From Thermodesulfobacterium sp. TA1 (GTDB taxonomy: Bacteria; Desulfobacterota; Thermodesulfobacteria; Thermodesulfobacteriales; Thermodesulfobacteriaceae): DNA of 64,000 nucleotides. The position numbers and the translations under genes were made by a program. The stretch spans positions 992,001-1,056,000 of the forward strand of contig NZ_CP043908.1 of the NCBI RefSeq assembly GCF_008630935.1, given 5' to 3'. This document shows, in pieces, positions 1-9,364 of the stretch (positions within the stretch are counted from its first letter, which is position 1; each line of letters starts with the position of its first letter). The notes under the pieces are model-generated. The model had not been told where the DNA came from. It did no database searches and saw nothing but the letters and a program-made list of their open reading frames with translations.

Positions 1-715
1 CCTGATTTTCTAAAACCGCTTTTTGAATGTTTTCGGGATAAAGGGCGCCGCTTTTTTCGTTGATGTTGATTCCGTTTGGGTTGCAGCCTATGGCTATTAC
101 TTCAGCCCCAAGTTCTTCTAAAACCCTTGGTCCTACTTGATAACAAGCTCCGTTGGCACAATCTATCACCACCTTTAAACCTTCAAAATCAACGTTTGAA
201 GGAACGACAGACTTTAGATGCACCACATATCTTCCTATAGCATCCTTTATCCTAAAGGCCCTTCCTAAAGCATCTTTGTGTACCCTTAAGTCTTTAAACC
301 CTTCATCAAAAATCAACTCCTCTATCTTGGCTTCTGTCTCATCAGAAAGTTTAAACCCATCTTTACCAAAGATTTTAATTCCATTATCGTAATAAGGATT
401 ATGGGAAGCAGAAATCATGATACCTGCATCTGCCCGCATATCTTTGGTTAAAAAAGCAATTCCAGGAGTAGGAATAGGTCCTACTAATAAACTATATCCT
501 CCCATAGAACATATCCCTGCAACCAAGGCAGACTCAAACACATATCCAGATAACCTGGTATCTTTGCCTATAACCACCTTGGTGGTATGGTGATTTTGAT
601 TTTTAAACAAAAATCCTATAGCCCTACCTACTTGCAAAGCAATTTCAGGTAGCATAGGAAAAAAGTTAGCCTCACCTCTTATTCCGTCTGTGCCAAAAAG
701 CTTTCTTTCTACCAT
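1..715 (-). CDS. glmM: Phosphoglucosamine mutase (N-terminal part)
   Basis: GlmM converts glucosamine-6-phosphate to glucosamine-1-phosphate on the way to UDP-GlcNAc for peptidoglycan and LPS. About 238 N-terminal residues are visible; the gene runs off the left edge, so roughly half of the usual 450 is missing. The start [14 protein letters not shown] is typical of the family. The phosphoserine loop [11 protein letters not shown] lies near residues 102-112, with the catalytic serine at about 104. The ATG is six bases after the stop of the ybbR-like gene. The cdaA-ybbR-glmM order is a known conserved cluster linking c-di-AMP to wall precursor synthesis. Identification is firm; only the C-terminus is unseen. 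Confidence 0.95.
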   Translation of the reverse strand, partial: MVERKLFGTDGIRGEANFFPMLPEIALQVGRAIGFLFKNQNHHTTKVVIGKDTRLSGYVFESALVAGICSMGGYSLLVGPIPTPGIAFLTKDMRADAGIMISASHNPYYDNGIKIFGKDGFKLSDETEAKIEELIFDEGFKDLRVHKDALGRAFRIKDAIGRYVVHLKSVVPSNVDFEGLKVVIDCANGACYQVGPRVLEELGAEVIAIGCNPNGININEKSGALYPENIQKAVLENQ

Positions 716-721
716 ACCCCC

Positions 722-1354
722 CTACCTCTTCCTTTCTTCATAGACGACTTTTACTTTTTCTACGTCCACACTAATAATTCCTAACGGTGGCATTAAGTCA
801 ACCTCTAAAGCCTTGTTTAATTTTAGTTTTAATATGTCTATAGGTTCTGTTTGTACCTCCTGAATGTTTGGAAGAACCTCTACAGGGGCCTTGATTAAAA
901 CATACTTGGGAATTACTTTTATTCTTCCTTGGGTAAAATAAAACTTTTCTTCTTCTTTAAACACAGGTTTTACAGGAACCTTTTTAGTCCCTATTTTTTT
1001 CACAACCAAGGTAAGAAAATTAGGGTTTACCTCTTTTACCTTTATCCCTGCAGGAAGACTTATCTTTTCTATAGGCACCCTTATCTGATGAACCCCTGGA
1101 GGGAAGTTTTTGGTATCTATTTCTAAAGTAATTTGTTTTTCGTTAAGGTTTCTTAAAAGATTTCTTATAGCCTGTATCCTTAAAACCACCGTAGAAGGAG
1201 TTATTTCCACCATATAGTTAGGATTAGGTAATTTATAATTCACAGGAATTTCTATAGTCTTTTCTATAGAACGTCCCCATACTACAAAATACCATAAGGT
1301 AAGAGCCATCAAAAAAGAAAGAACTTTTAGTTTATGTTCCCTTTTGAATCTCAT
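722..1354 (-). CDS. YbbR-domain membrane protein (CdaR-like)
   Basis: A membrane-anchored protein of about 210 residues. It has a short basic start (MRFKREHK), one transmembrane segment (about residues 10-26, ending LWYFVVWGR) and an extracytoplasmic region with the beta-rich, I/V/P-rich look of YbbR repeats. In Firmicutes the YbbR protein CdaR binds and modulates the diadenylate cyclase CdaA; the same partnership is inferred here because the gene overlaps cdaA by 23 bases and precedes glmM. I placed the start at the ATG with AAGGATT upstream at 1354; an in-frame alternative at 1390 would add 12 residues unlike the family N-terminus. The number of YbbR repeats (one or two) is uncertain. Confidence 0.85.
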   Translation of the reverse strand: MRFKREHKLKVLSFLMALTLWYFVVWGRSIEKTIEIPVNYKLPNPNYMVEITPSTVVLRIQAIRNLLRNLNEKQITLEIDTKNFPPGVHQIRVPIEKISLPAGIKVKEVNPNFLTLVVKKIGTKKVPVKPVFKEEEKFYFTQGRIKVIPKYVLIKAPVEVLPNIQEVQTEPIDILKLKLNKALEVDLMPPLGIISVDVEKVKVVYEERKR

Positions 1355-2153
1355 AAGTAATCCTTGTCCACCATGGTGCCTTAGACTCAAAACCTAAAAG
1401 CTGAGAAAGCATTTTTCTTAAAGTAGCAGGGGTTACGTCTCTGGTGATTTTTCCGCTTACTGCTATAGAAATATAACCTTTTTCCTCAGATACTACTATA
1501 GCTACCGAATCGGTAATCTCTGTAATACCTATGGCTGCCCTATGTCTGGTCCCCAAATCTTTGGCTATGTCTGGGTTGGTAGAAAGGGGCAATACTACAC
1601 CTGCGGCTACGATTTTACCTTTGCTGATAACTACTGCTCCATCATGAAGAGGGCTTTTAGGATTAAAGATACTTATCAACAACTCTTCGCTTATCTTTGA
1701 GTCTAACACTATAGACCCTTCTAAAAAATCCTTCAAACTAATCTCTCTTTCAAAAACTATCAAAGCTCCTATTTTTTTCTCTGCAAGTTTGGTAACTGCC
1801 TTAACCACCTCTTCTATACCATAAGAATATTCTGTCTGAAATTTGGTAAAAGGATGCTTTCCTATCTGGGCTAAGGCTTTTCTTATGTCGTCTTGAAAAA
1901 CTATAATGATTAAAATCAAGATAGAAGACATAAAGGTGTTTAAAATCCAGTTTAAGGTTAACAACTGCAAAGCATCAGAGACGAAATATAAAAGGACCAC
2001 TACAGACAAACCTGCTACCATCTGTAAAGCTCTACTCCCTTGAATAAGCAAAAGTATCCTATAGATAAAAAAACTGACTACAAAGATGTCTACGATATCT
2101 TTCCAAGTGATAGAATTAAACATTTCAGAAATTTTGAAAAACTCAAAATTCAA
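1332..2153 (-). CDS. cdaA: Diadenylate cyclase CdaA
   Basis: CdaA makes cyclic di-AMP from two ATP. The 273-residue protein has three N-terminal transmembrane segments (about 21-38, 43-60, 70-86), then a linker and the DAC domain. Both catalytic motifs are intact: DGA at 171-173 and RHR at 203-205 (in GTRHRAAIG). The start is TTG, eight bases after a clear AGGAGG, which overrides later ATG codons. It lies four bases after folP and overlaps the ybbR-like gene. The organism therefore should make c-di-AMP at the membrane, as in Firmicutes and some delta-proteobacteria-like lineages. No phosphodiesterase for c-di-AMP is visible in this window. Confidence 0.95.
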   Translation of the reverse strand: MNFEFFKISEMFNSITWKDIVDIFVVSFFIYRILLLIQGSRALQMVAGLSVVVLLYFVSDALQLLTLNWILNTFMSSILILIIIVFQDDIRKALAQIGKHPFTKFQTEYSYGIEEVVKAVTKLAEKKIGALIVFEREISLKDFLEGSIVLDSKISEELLISIFNPKSPLHDGAVVISKGKIVAAGVVLPLSTNPDIAKDLGTRHRAAIGITEITDSVAIVVSEEKGYISIAVSGKITRDVTPATLRKMLSQLLGFESKAPWWTRITYEIQKGT

Positions 2154-2157
2154 AATC

Positions 2158-3012
2158 TTAACCTCCTAAATGTTCCCGAAGAAACTTAAACATTATAACT
2201 GCATCTTTGTTAAGGTCAACGCGATGAACCCTTAAAAAATGTACTCTCTTAAGATAAGCCCAAACAGAAAAACCTACCGTTCCTCCCTCTCTGGCTAAAG
2301 GGTTTTCTCGGTTTACGATTTTACCTACAAAACTTTTTCTTGAATGCCCTAAAAGAAGAGGTCTTTCTAAGGTATAAAATTCTTCTAAATTTTTTAAAAT
2401 TTCTAAATTGTGCTCAAAGGTTTTCCCAAACCCTAAACCAGGGTCTATGATTATCTTTTCCACAGAGACCCCTTTATCTACTAAAAATTCTATCCGTCTT
2501 ACCAAAAACTCTCTTACTTCCTTTACTACGTCTTGATAAATAGGGTTTTCTTGCATGTTCTTTGGGGTTCCTTTGATATGCATAATCACATAGGGGCAGC
2601 CAAAATCTTTCACCACATCAACCATATTTGGGTCAAAAGTCCCTGCGCTTATGTCGTTTATCATAGAGGCTCCAGCTTTTAAAGCCTCTTCTGCTACTTT
2701 GCTTTTATATGTATCTACCGAAACTATCGCTCCAGGAAATTCTTCACAAACCACTTTCACCACAGGAATAACCCTTTTTAGCTCTTCTTCTTCGGTTATA
2801 GGGTCAGAAAAAGGTCTGGTAGATTCTCCTCCTATATCTATGATATCCGCACCTTCTTCTATCAATTCTTTAGCCCTTAAAACCGCATCTTTTAAGTTAA
2901 AAAATCTTCCTCCGTCAGAAAAAGAATCCGGAGTTATGTTTAAAACCCCAAAAAAGTAAGGACAATCTTTCCAATCAAAAATTTTAGACCCTATCCTTAA
3001 AGGAGAAAGCAT
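2158..3012 (-). CDS. folP: Dihydropteroate synthase
   Basis: FolP condenses para-aminobenzoate with dihydropterin pyrophosphate in folate synthesis. The 284-residue protein has both family signatures: NITPDSFSDGG near residues 25-35 and DIGGESTRP near 60-68. A TIM-barrel pattern follows, with the DPGLGFGK loop, and LLLGHSRKSF carries the conserved KxxF/GxSRK-type binding loop. It begins two bases after the ftsH stop and is followed four bases later by cdaA, so it is translationally linked to both. The ftsH-folP-cdaA-ybbR-glmM order is recurrent in several Gram-negative lineages (established knowledge). Nothing unusual is seen. Confidence 0.96.
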   Translation of the reverse strand: MLSPLRIGSKIFDWKDCPYFFGVLNITPDSFSDGGRFFNLKDAVLRAKELIEEGADIIDIGGESTRPFSDPITEEEELKRVIPVVKVVCEEFPGAIVSVDTYKSKVAEEALKAGASMINDISAGTFDPNMVDVVKDFGCPYVIMHIKGTPKNMQENPIYQDVVKEVREFLVRRIEFLVDKGVSVEKIIIDPGLGFGKTFEHNLEILKNLEEFYTLERPLLLGHSRKSFVGKIVNRENPLAREGGTVGFSVWAYLKRVHFLRVHRVDLNKDAVIMFKFLREHLGG

Positions 3013-3014
3013 GA

Positions 3015-4805
3015 TTAATGGCTTTCGTTCTCTAAAATCAATTTAAACCTTTCTGCATCGATCGTCTCTTCTTCCAACAAAACAGAGGCGACTTTGTGGA
3101 GTTTGTCTATATAAGTATCTATTATCTTTTTAGCCCTTTCATAACAATTTTGTATGATTTCTTTTATTTCTTCATCGATAAGTCTTGCGGTATCTTCGGA
3201 ATAATCTCTTATCTGCAAAAGTTCTTTGCCAAGAAAGATATGGTCTTCCCCCTTACCTAAAGCTAAAGGACCTAACCTTTTACTCATGCCCCATTCACAG
3301 ACCATCTTTTTAGCAATATAGGTAGCCTTTTTGATGTCGTCTTGAGCCCCTGTACTTATAGATTTAAACACCGTTGCCTCACTAACCCTACCACCTAAAA
3401 GCACCGTTATCTTTTTAAGTAAATAATCTTCAGGATAAATATGTCTGTCGTCCAAAGGTAACTGCTGGGTTACTCCTAAGGCCTGTCCCCTGGGGATAAT
3501 ACTTATTTTATGAACCGGGTCAGGGTCAGGTAAATAATAAGCCACCAAGGCATGTCCTGCCTCATGATAGGCTATAACCTTTTTTTCCTCTTCACTTAAC
3601 ATAAACCCTTTTCTTTCTTTACCCATGATTATTTTATCTTTCGCCTCTTCTAAATCTTCCTGCTCGATCATTTCCTTTCCTTTTTTGGCAGCAATAAGTG
3701 CAGCTTCGTTAAACATATTTTCTAAGTTAGCACCAGTAAAACCTGGAGTGGCTTTAGCTATAGACCTCAGGTCTAAATTAGGATCTACTTTAAACTTGTT
3801 AGCATAAAGTTTTAGGATAGCCTCTCTTCCGTTTACATCTGGTGGAGGAACAAAAACCTGTCTATCAAACCTTCCTGGACGTAAAAGAGCTGGGTCTAAA
3901 ATATCAGGTCTGTTAGTGGCAGCAAGCACCACTATACCTTCTGCAGTGTCAAATCCATCCATTTCAACCAACAACTGGTTTAAAGTCTGTTCTCTTTCGT
4001 CATGACCTCCACCTAAACCTGCACCTCTCTGTCTACCAACGGCATCTATTTCGTCAATAAAAACGATACAAGGTGCATGGGCTTTAGCCTGAGCAAATAG
4101 GTCTCTAACCCTAGCAGCTCCTACCCCAACAAACATTTCTACAAAATCTGAACCGCTTATGCTAAAAAAAGGCACCCCTGCTTCTCCAGCTATAGCTTTA
4201 GCAAGAAGGGTTTTTCCTGTTCCTGGAGGTCCTACCAGCAAGATACCTTTAGGAATCCGGGCACCTAACTTAGTAAATTTTTGAGGATTTTTTAAAAATT
4301 CTACCACTTCTTGTAGTTCTTCTTTAGCCTCTTCTACCCCAGCCACATCCTTAAAGGTTACCTTAGTTTCTCCTTCTTTTATTAACCTTGCTCTACTCTT
4401 TACAAAACTAAATGGTTTATTTCCAGGTTGCATCTGTTTGATAAAAAAAATCCAAAGCAAAATAAGCACGATAAAAGGAAGCCAAGAAATCAAAAAGGTA
4501 GTAACCCAACTATGCTGCGAATCTGGCTTAACCACAATCTTTATCCCTTTCTGTTTTAAAAAGGGAATCAAATCCTTATCATCTGGAATATAAGTAATCA
4601 ATTCCTTGGAAGAAACCTTCGTAATAACCTTTTGTCCTTCTATCGTTACCTCTTTAATATCACCATTTTCTACCTTTTCCAAAAATTCAGTATAACTGAC
4701 GGTATTTGAGGTATATAATGTCTGATTATAGAAAAAATTATAAGCAACCAAAACAAACAAACCAATAAAGATCCAAATCAGTAAAGTTTTACTTTTCTGC
4801 CACAT
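3015..4805 (-). CDS. ftsH: ATP-dependent zinc metalloprotease FtsH
   Basis: FtsH is the hexameric membrane AAA+ protease that degrades unassembled membrane proteins and regulators. The 596-residue protein shows two N-terminal transmembrane segments (about 7-25 and 103-122) around a periplasmic loop, then the AAA domain with Walker A GPPGTGKT (192-199), Walker B IVFIDEID (247-254) and an arginine-finger region. The zinc site HEAGH is at 414-418. Length is usual for the shorter FtsH forms. It is the first gene of the minus-strand operon leading to glmM, and its ATG follows GGGGGAAAAGTAG, a usable ribosome site. The upstream 150 bases are shared with the divergent lptA promoter. Confidence 0.97.
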   Translation of the reverse strand: MWQKSKTLLIWIFIGLFVLVAYNFFYNQTLYTSNTVSYTEFLEKVENGDIKEVTIEGQKVITKVSSKELITYIPDDKDLIPFLKQKGIKIVVKPDSQHSWVTTFLISWLPFIVLILLWIFFIKQMQPGNKPFSFVKSRARLIKEGETKVTFKDVAGVEEAKEELQEVVEFLKNPQKFTKLGARIPKGILLVGPPGTGKTLLAKAIAGEAGVPFFSISGSDFVEMFVGVGAARVRDLFAQAKAHAPCIVFIDEIDAVGRQRGAGLGGGHDEREQTLNQLLVEMDGFDTAEGIVVLAATNRPDILDPALLRPGRFDRQVFVPPPDVNGREAILKLYANKFKVDPNLDLRSIAKATPGFTGANLENMFNEAALIAAKKGKEMIEQEDLEEAKDKIIMGKERKGFMLSEEEKKVIAYHEAGHALVAYYLPDPDPVHKISIIPRGQALGVTQQLPLDDRHIYPEDYLLKKITVLLGGRVSEATVFKSISTGAQDDIKKATYIAKKMVCEWGMSKRLGPLALGKGEDHIFLGKELLQIRDYSEDTARLIDEEIKEIIQNCYERAKKIIDTYIDKLHKVASVLLEEETIDAERFKLILENESH

Positions 4806-4917
4806 CTACTTTTCCCCCTTTTCTCTATCATTTTTAAATTTATTACAACTTTCTTGAAATTCAATCTCGAATCTCTTAATAAAATCCTTTAAGGAGATTG
4901 AGGGTTAATTTTTCGCC

Positions 4918-4946
4918 TTGCCTAGAATCTAATTTTAGATTATAAT
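4918..4946 (+). promoter_or_regulatory. Sigma-70-type promoter of lptA, near-leaderless
   Basis: A -35 box TTGCCT (4918-4923), 17-base spacer and consensus -10 TATAAT (4941-4946). The lptA ATG lies only 10 bases after the -10 box and no Shine-Dalgarno sequence precedes it, so the expected transcript begins about four bases before the start codon. Confidence 0.7.
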
Positions 4947-4956
4947 TTTTAAATAT

Positions 4957-5439
4957 ATGAAAAAAACGAACTTAATAGGCATACTTTTAAAGGGTTTATT
5001 AATTTTCTTCTTTTTTGGAATAGAATTCCAGTCCTTAGGATTGGCTTCTGAAATTAACATAGTAGCCAACAAGATGGAGGTTATGGAAAGTGAAGGAATA
5101 GCGGTTTTTACCGGTAAAGTCCAGGCTACCCGAGGAGATATGCAGGTTTTTTGCGATAAACTTTATGTGTACTATACTACCCAAGAAGAGAAAAAGAACA
5201 TAACCAAAGTGGTGGCTTTAGGAAAAGTGGTGATTTATAAAGGGAAATGGAAAGCCTATGCAGAGAAAGCGGTTTATTATAAAGACCAAGAAAAATTAGT
5301 TTTAGAAGATAACCCTAAGGTCTGGAATGAAAAAAATTTGGTTGAGGGAGATATCGTAGTTCTTTACTTTAACGAAGACAGAAGTGAGGTTCTATCCAAA
5401 AACGAAGGCAGGGTAAGGGCTCGTTTTTATCTTAAATAA
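4957..5439 (+). CDS. lptA: LPS transport periplasmic protein LptA (OstA-like)
   Basis: LptA forms the periplasmic bridge carrying lipopolysaccharide to the outer membrane. The 160-residue protein has a lysine start and a hydrophobic signal segment (about 9-30), then the OstA/beta-jellyroll pattern: IVANKMEVMESEGIAVFTGKV, TRGDMQVFCDKLYVYY and a repeating strand rhythm to the C-terminus. Length is close to the family (about 170-190). It is followed 24 bases later by lptB, its export ATPase partner, and rpoN, the classical lptA-lptB-rpoN order. It supports a Gram-negative envelope with LPS. The start is the ATG behind the promoter at 4918-4946; no ribosome site is visible, consistent with leaderless translation. 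Confidence 0.9.
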   Translation: MKKTNLIGILLKGLLIFFFFGIEFQSLGLASEINIVANKMEVMESEGIAVFTGKVQATRGDMQVFCDKLYVYYTTQEEKKNITKVVALGKVVIYKGKWKAYAEKAVYYKDQEKLVLEDNPKVWNEKNLVEGDIVVLYFNEDRSEVLSKNEGRVRARFYLK

Positions 5440-5463
5440 AACTTTTTACTTATCAATTTTATT

Positions 5464-6180
5464 ATGCTAAAAACTAAGGATTTAAAAAAATTCTTTAAGA
5501 AAAAAGAGGTAGTACGTGGAGTTACTGTGGAGGTAAAAAGAGGAGAGGTAGTAGGTTTACTTGGCCCAAACGGAGCAGGAAAAACTACCTCTTTTTACAT
5601 GATAGCAGGTTTTCTTAAACCTGATTCAGGTGCGATTTTCCTTTTTGATAAGGATATAACCGATTATGATGTTTCTGAAAGGGCCAAACATGGAATTATT
5701 TATCTTCCTCAAGAAAGTTCTGTTTTTAGAAAACTTACGGTATACGAAAATTTTAAAGTGGTGGTAGAGCGTTTAGAAGTTAAACAAAAGGAGCTGTTAG
5801 AGAAGCTTGATTTTTATGTAGACCTTTTTAGCTTAAGAGAGGTACTTAATCAAAAAGCTTATACCCTTTCTGGTGGACAAAAGAGAAAAGTAGAGATAGT
5901 AAGGGCACTTTTAGTAGAACCTTCTTTTATCTTACTTGATGAGCCCTTTGCAGGAATTGACCCTATCGGTATTGACCAGTTAAAAACCATTTTTAAAACC
6001 TTAAAAGAAAGAAACATCGGCCTTTTAATATCAGACCACAACGTAAGAGATACCTTAAAAATCTGTGATAGAGCCTATGTTATAGCTGATGGTCAAATCA
6101 TAGGCGCAGGTACTCCTCAGCAAATATTAGAAAGCGAAATCGTTAAGGAAAAATATTTAGGAGAAAGGTTTAACATTTAA
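5464..6180 (+). CDS. lptB: LPS export ABC transporter ATPase LptB
   Basis: LptB is the cytoplasmic ATPase of the LptB2FGC complex that extracts LPS from the inner membrane. The 238-residue single ABC domain has Walker A GPNGAGKT (34-41), the Q-loop LPQESSVFRKL typical of LptB, signature LSGGQKRK, Walker B FILLDEPFAGIDP and the H-loop ISDHNVRDTL, which also matches LptB rather than general ABC ATPases. It sits between lptA and rpoN with a two-base gap to the latter, so the three are one transcription unit. The membrane partners LptF, LptG and LptC are not in this window. Confidence 0.95.
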   Translation: MLKTKDLKKFFKKKEVVRGVTVEVKRGEVVGLLGPNGAGKTTSFYMIAGFLKPDSGAIFLFDKDITDYDVSERAKHGIIYLPQESSVFRKLTVYENFKVVVERLEVKQKELLEKLDFYVDLFSLREVLNQKAYTLSGGQKRKVEIVRALLVEPSFILLDEPFAGIDPIGIDQLKTIFKTLKERNIGLLISDHNVRDTLKICDRAYVIADGQIIGAGTPQQILESEIVKEKYLGERFNI

Positions 6181-6182
6181 AA

Positions 6183-7595
6183 ATGATAGAGCTAAAAAAT
6201 CAATTAAAACTTACTCAACAACTAATTTTAACCCCTCAACTAAAACTTTTGCTAAAGGTTCTTCAGTTAAACAGTTTGGAGTTAGAAGAATATTTACTGC
6301 AAGAAGTCCAAATAAATCCTTTTTTAGAAATAGAGTATAAAGATTTAGCTCCAAAGGTTAATCAAGAAAAAGATTATTCAGCAAAAGAGGTTAAACTTAC
6401 AGACGAAATAGACTTAGGTACCGAAGAATTTTTAGAAAAAAGTCTATATCTAATAGAAACCCAAGAAGAGCCAGAGGAACCTATCTGGGAAAAAACCCTT
6501 AAAGCCGAAGAAAAGCTTAGTGATTATCTTCTTTGGCAGTTTAGGATGAAAGAGGTTACCCCTATAGAATATGAAATAGCCCAATATATTGTAGGAAACC
6601 TTGATGAAAAAGGTTATCTTACTCTTTCTTCTGCAGACATCGCTAAGGAATTACACCTTACTGAAGATAAGGTAGAAAAAGTAAGGTCGATCATCAAATT
6701 TTTAGACCCGGTAGGGGTTGCTTCCTATGATTTTAAAAAATGTCTTCTTACTCAGCTTTTGTTTTTGGGTTATGACAAGAAAAGCCTACCTTATGTGTTG
6801 GTAGAAAAATATTTTGAGCAAATTCCTGAAGGAATAGAAGTCCTTTCCCAACACTTAGGAATAGAACCCTCAAAAATTGAAGAGGCTTTAGAAGTCATTA
6901 AACATTTAGAGCCTTATCCTGCCAGAAATTTTTATGTAGAAACCTCAACTTACATAGAACCAGACCTTAGATTTTATAAAGAAGATGGTGAATGGAAGGT
7001 TGAAGTTCTTAAAGAAAAAACATTTACAGTAAGATTAAACAATTTTTACAGAGAATACCTAAGACTAAAGAAGAAAAATTCTCAATTTTTAAAATCAAAA
7101 CAGTTTTTAAAGGAAAAACTTAAAGAGGCTGAAAATCTATTAAAAGCTTTAGATAGCAGATACACCAGTCTTTATAAAGTTGGTACGGTTATCTTGAAGC
7201 ATCAAAAAGATTTTTTAGAAAAGGGAATTAAGTATTTAAAACCTCTTACCTTAAAAATGGTAGCAGAAGAGACAGAACTTCACGAGTCTACCATTAGCAG
7301 GATCATTAATCATAAATATGTACAAACCCCTACAGGGGTTTATTCTCTTAAGTTTTTCTTTTCTTCAGGTTATAAAGCCTCCGACGGTTCAACTTTTTCT
7401 TCTAAAGCGATAAAAGACTTTCTCAAGAAAATCATCGCTCAAGAAAATCCTACTAAACCTCTAAGTGATAACGAAATAGCTAAGGTTTTAAAATCTAAAT
7501 ATGGAATCAACATCGCAAGAAGAACGGTTACCAAATATAGGGAGGAACTACAAATTCCTTCGGTTCGTGAGAGAAAAAAGCAAAAGAAGGGGTAA
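6183..7595 (+). CDS. rpoN: RNA polymerase sigma-54 factor RpoN
   Basis: Sigma-54 directs transcription from -24/-12 promoters with NtrC-type activators. The 470-residue protein starts with the glutamine/leucine-rich region I (LKLTQQLILTPQLKLLLKVL), has an acidic region II (about 50-110), the core-binding domain (about 115-290) and the DNA-binding region with the HTH (ESTISRIINHKYVQTP). The RpoN box ARRTVTKYRE is intact at about 445-454. It follows lptB by two bases. The usual downstream partners hpf and ptsN are absent; a HAD-like gene follows instead. An NtrC-type activator with an intact GAFTGA loop is encoded at 58.9-60.3 kb. Confidence 0.96.
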   Translation: MIELKNQLKLTQQLILTPQLKLLLKVLQLNSLELEEYLLQEVQINPFLEIEYKDLAPKVNQEKDYSAKEVKLTDEIDLGTEEFLEKSLYLIETQEEPEEPIWEKTLKAEEKLSDYLLWQFRMKEVTPIEYEIAQYIVGNLDEKGYLTLSSADIAKELHLTEDKVEKVRSIIKFLDPVGVASYDFKKCLLTQLLFLGYDKKSLPYVLVEKYFEQIPEGIEVLSQHLGIEPSKIEEALEVIKHLEPYPARNFYVETSTYIEPDLRFYKEDGEWKVEVLKEKTFTVRLNNFYREYLRLKKKNSQFLKSKQFLKEKLKEAENLLKALDSRYTSLYKVGTVILKHQKDFLEKGIKYLKPLTLKMVAEETELHESTISRIINHKYVQTPTGVYSLKFFFSSGYKASDGSTFSSKAIKDFLKKIIAQENPTKPLSDNEIAKVLKSKYGINIARRTVTKYREELQIPSVRERKKQKKG

Positions 7596-7600
7596 TTGAT

Positions 7601-8611
7601 ATGCCTTTTATAGCTTTTGATTGTGAAGGTCCTTTGACTTTAAACGACAACGCCTTTGAATACTGCAAGTTTCTTGTTCCTGAGGGGCATAAATTTTTTA
7701 AACAAGTTTCTCGTTTTGACGATTATTTAGCAGACATCCAAAAACGTCCGGGATATAAACCAGGAGATACCCTTAAACTAATACTTCCTTTTTTAAAACT
7801 CTTTGGAGCAACTAATCAAAGCCTTAGAGAGTTTTCTAAAAAAACCCTAATTTTTTTACCTAAAACACCTGAGGTTTTAAGGGATTTAAAAAAGATACTT
7901 CCTACTTTTATCATCAGTACTAGTTATAAGCCTTATTTAGAGGCTTTGGCTGAAACTATAGATTTTCCGATGGAACAAATTTTTTGTACAGAGGTAGACC
8001 TTGATAAGGTAAAACTTTCTAAAGAAGAGGCTAAGGTTTTAGAAAAATTATATCAAGAAATTCTTTCTTTTCCTCCTATAGAGTTTCCGTTAAAAGCCTC
8101 TTCTCCTTCTGACCTTCCGACAGAGCTTTTAGAGGTGCTTGAACGAATGGAAGAAATCTTTTTTGAGATAATATGGAACCTTGAGATCGGAGTATTTTTA
8201 AGGGAGGTTAACCCTATCGGAGGAGAAGAAAAAGCAAGGGCTTGTAAACTAATAGCTGAAAAATTAAACCTTCCTCTTTCTGAAGGGTTTTATACAGGAG
8301 ATAGTATTACCGACATGCAAGCCCTAAGTCTAATAAAAGAAAATCAAGGAATATCGTTAGCCTTTAATCCCAACAGATATGCCTTAAAAACAGGGGAATT
8401 TTATGGTTTAAGCAAAAACGGTTTGATTTTTAAAGACTTGGTTAAACTTTTTATTGAAGGAGGAAAAGAGGAGCTTGAAAGATTTGTTTCTTTTGGAGAT
8501 TATGAGTTCCAAAAAATTCCTAATGAACCTGAAGTATTTGAAAACTTATTAAAAAAATGCGAAGAGTTTAGAAAAATCGTAAGAGGGGCTTTGATAGGAG
8601 ACTTAGGATGA
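7601..8611 (+). CDS. HAD-superfamily protein resembling archaeal EhaR
   Basis: A predicted HAD phosphohydrolase of 336 residues. Motif I is FDCEGPLT (Asp7, Glu9), motif II is near IISTSYK (105-110) and motif IV is GDSITDMQAL (233-242). A large helical cap lies between motifs II and IV. The unusual DCEGP form of motif I and the overall layout remind me of the archaeal family annotated as energy-converting hydrogenase A subunit R (EhaR); this is recall, not a search. It begins five bases after rpoN and its TGA overlaps the ATG of the rhomboid gene, so it belongs to the lptA-rpoN operon. Substrate is unknown, and no hydrogenase genes are nearby. Confidence 0.7.
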   Translation: MPFIAFDCEGPLTLNDNAFEYCKFLVPEGHKFFKQVSRFDDYLADIQKRPGYKPGDTLKLILPFLKLFGATNQSLREFSKKTLIFLPKTPEVLRDLKKILPTFIISTSYKPYLEALAETIDFPMEQIFCTEVDLDKVKLSKEEAKVLEKLYQEILSFPPIEFPLKASSPSDLPTELLEVLERMEEIFFEIIWNLEIGVFLREVNPIGGEEKARACKLIAEKLNLPLSEGFYTGDSITDMQALSLIKENQGISLAFNPNRYALKTGEFYGLSKNGLIFKDLVKLFIEGGKEELERFVSFGDYEFQKIPNEPEVFENLLKKCEEFRKIVRGALIGDLG

Positions 8612-9349
8612 TCCCCTTACAAGACATCTTACCAAGACGTAATCCCCCGATAATCACTTGGTTTATCATTATTTTGAACTCTATAGTTTTTTTTTTATGA
8701 ACTTTCTCTGTCGCCTTCTGAAAGAGAAATCTTTTTTAAAACCTGGGGGTTTATTCCTGCCACTTTTTTTGACCCCTATTTTGCCTTTCTTGTAGGATTC
8801 CCTTGGTATCATAAGTTTTTAACCCTTTTTACTCATCTTTTTATCCACGGAGGCTGGCTTCATTTTATAGGCAACATGTGGACTTTATGGATTTTTGGAG
8901 ATAACGTAGAGGACAGATTAGGTCCCTTTAGGTTTTTACTTTTTTATTTGGTATGTGGAATTTTGGCTACGATGCTTCACTCTTTTATCTATACCAACTC
9001 GGTTATCCCTTTGGTAGGTGCTTCTGGGGCTATTTCTGGAGTTATGGGAGCATACTTCTTGTTGTATCCTTTAGCTCGAATTTTAGTAGTCTTTCCTGTT
9101 TTTTTTATTCCCCTCTTTTTTGAGGTCCCTGCCTTTTTGTTTTTAGGTTTATGGTTTTTGATGCAGTTTTATAACGGCCTTTTTTCGTTGGTTCTCCCAG
9201 ATAGTTTTGGTGGGGTTGCTTGGTTTGCCCACATAGGTGGTTTTTTAGCAGGGGCGATTTTATACAGAGTTTTTTGCAATAAAAAATGCAGGTTTTATCG
9301 TGATGAATATACCTATTTTGGTTCTTTATTTGATATAGATAAGTCTTGA
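8608..9349 (+). pseudogene. Rhomboid-family membrane protease with a frameshift at a 10-T run
   Basis: Rhomboids are intramembrane serine proteases. The natural ATG at 8608 overlaps the upstream stop (ATGA). Frame 1 reads MIPLQDILPRRNPP and a membrane segment, then hits TGA at 8698 just after ten T residues (8687-8696). Frame 2 continues with YELSLSPSERE, the family motif HGGWLHFIGNMW, GDNVED, the serine motif GASG (serine near residue 139) and the histidine motif AHIGG (near 208). With nine T residues the protein would be 246 residues and complete. It may be a sequencing error, a true phase-variable or decayed gene, or a gene rescued by RNA polymerase slippage. Apart from the T run, the family motifs are undamaged. 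Confidence 0.85.
8687..8696 (+). other. Homopolymer of ten T at the rhomboid frame break
   Basis: The run is preceded by G and followed by ATGA. Removing one T joins the two open halves of the rhomboid gene exactly. Runs of nine or more A/T are known sites of transcriptional slippage, and also of sequencing error. Confidence 0.9.
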
Positions 9350-9364
9350 TAAAGGGGGGAATTT

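Noticed and set aside
929-1126. Plus-strand open frame inside the ybbR-like gene
   Set aside because: Phenylalanine- and tyrosine-rich translation of the antisense of a recognised gene; no start signal or family resemblance.
8836-8848. TTATCCACG near the rhomboid gene as a DnaA box
   Set aside because: Lone, one mismatch and within coding sequence for the family motif IHGGW.
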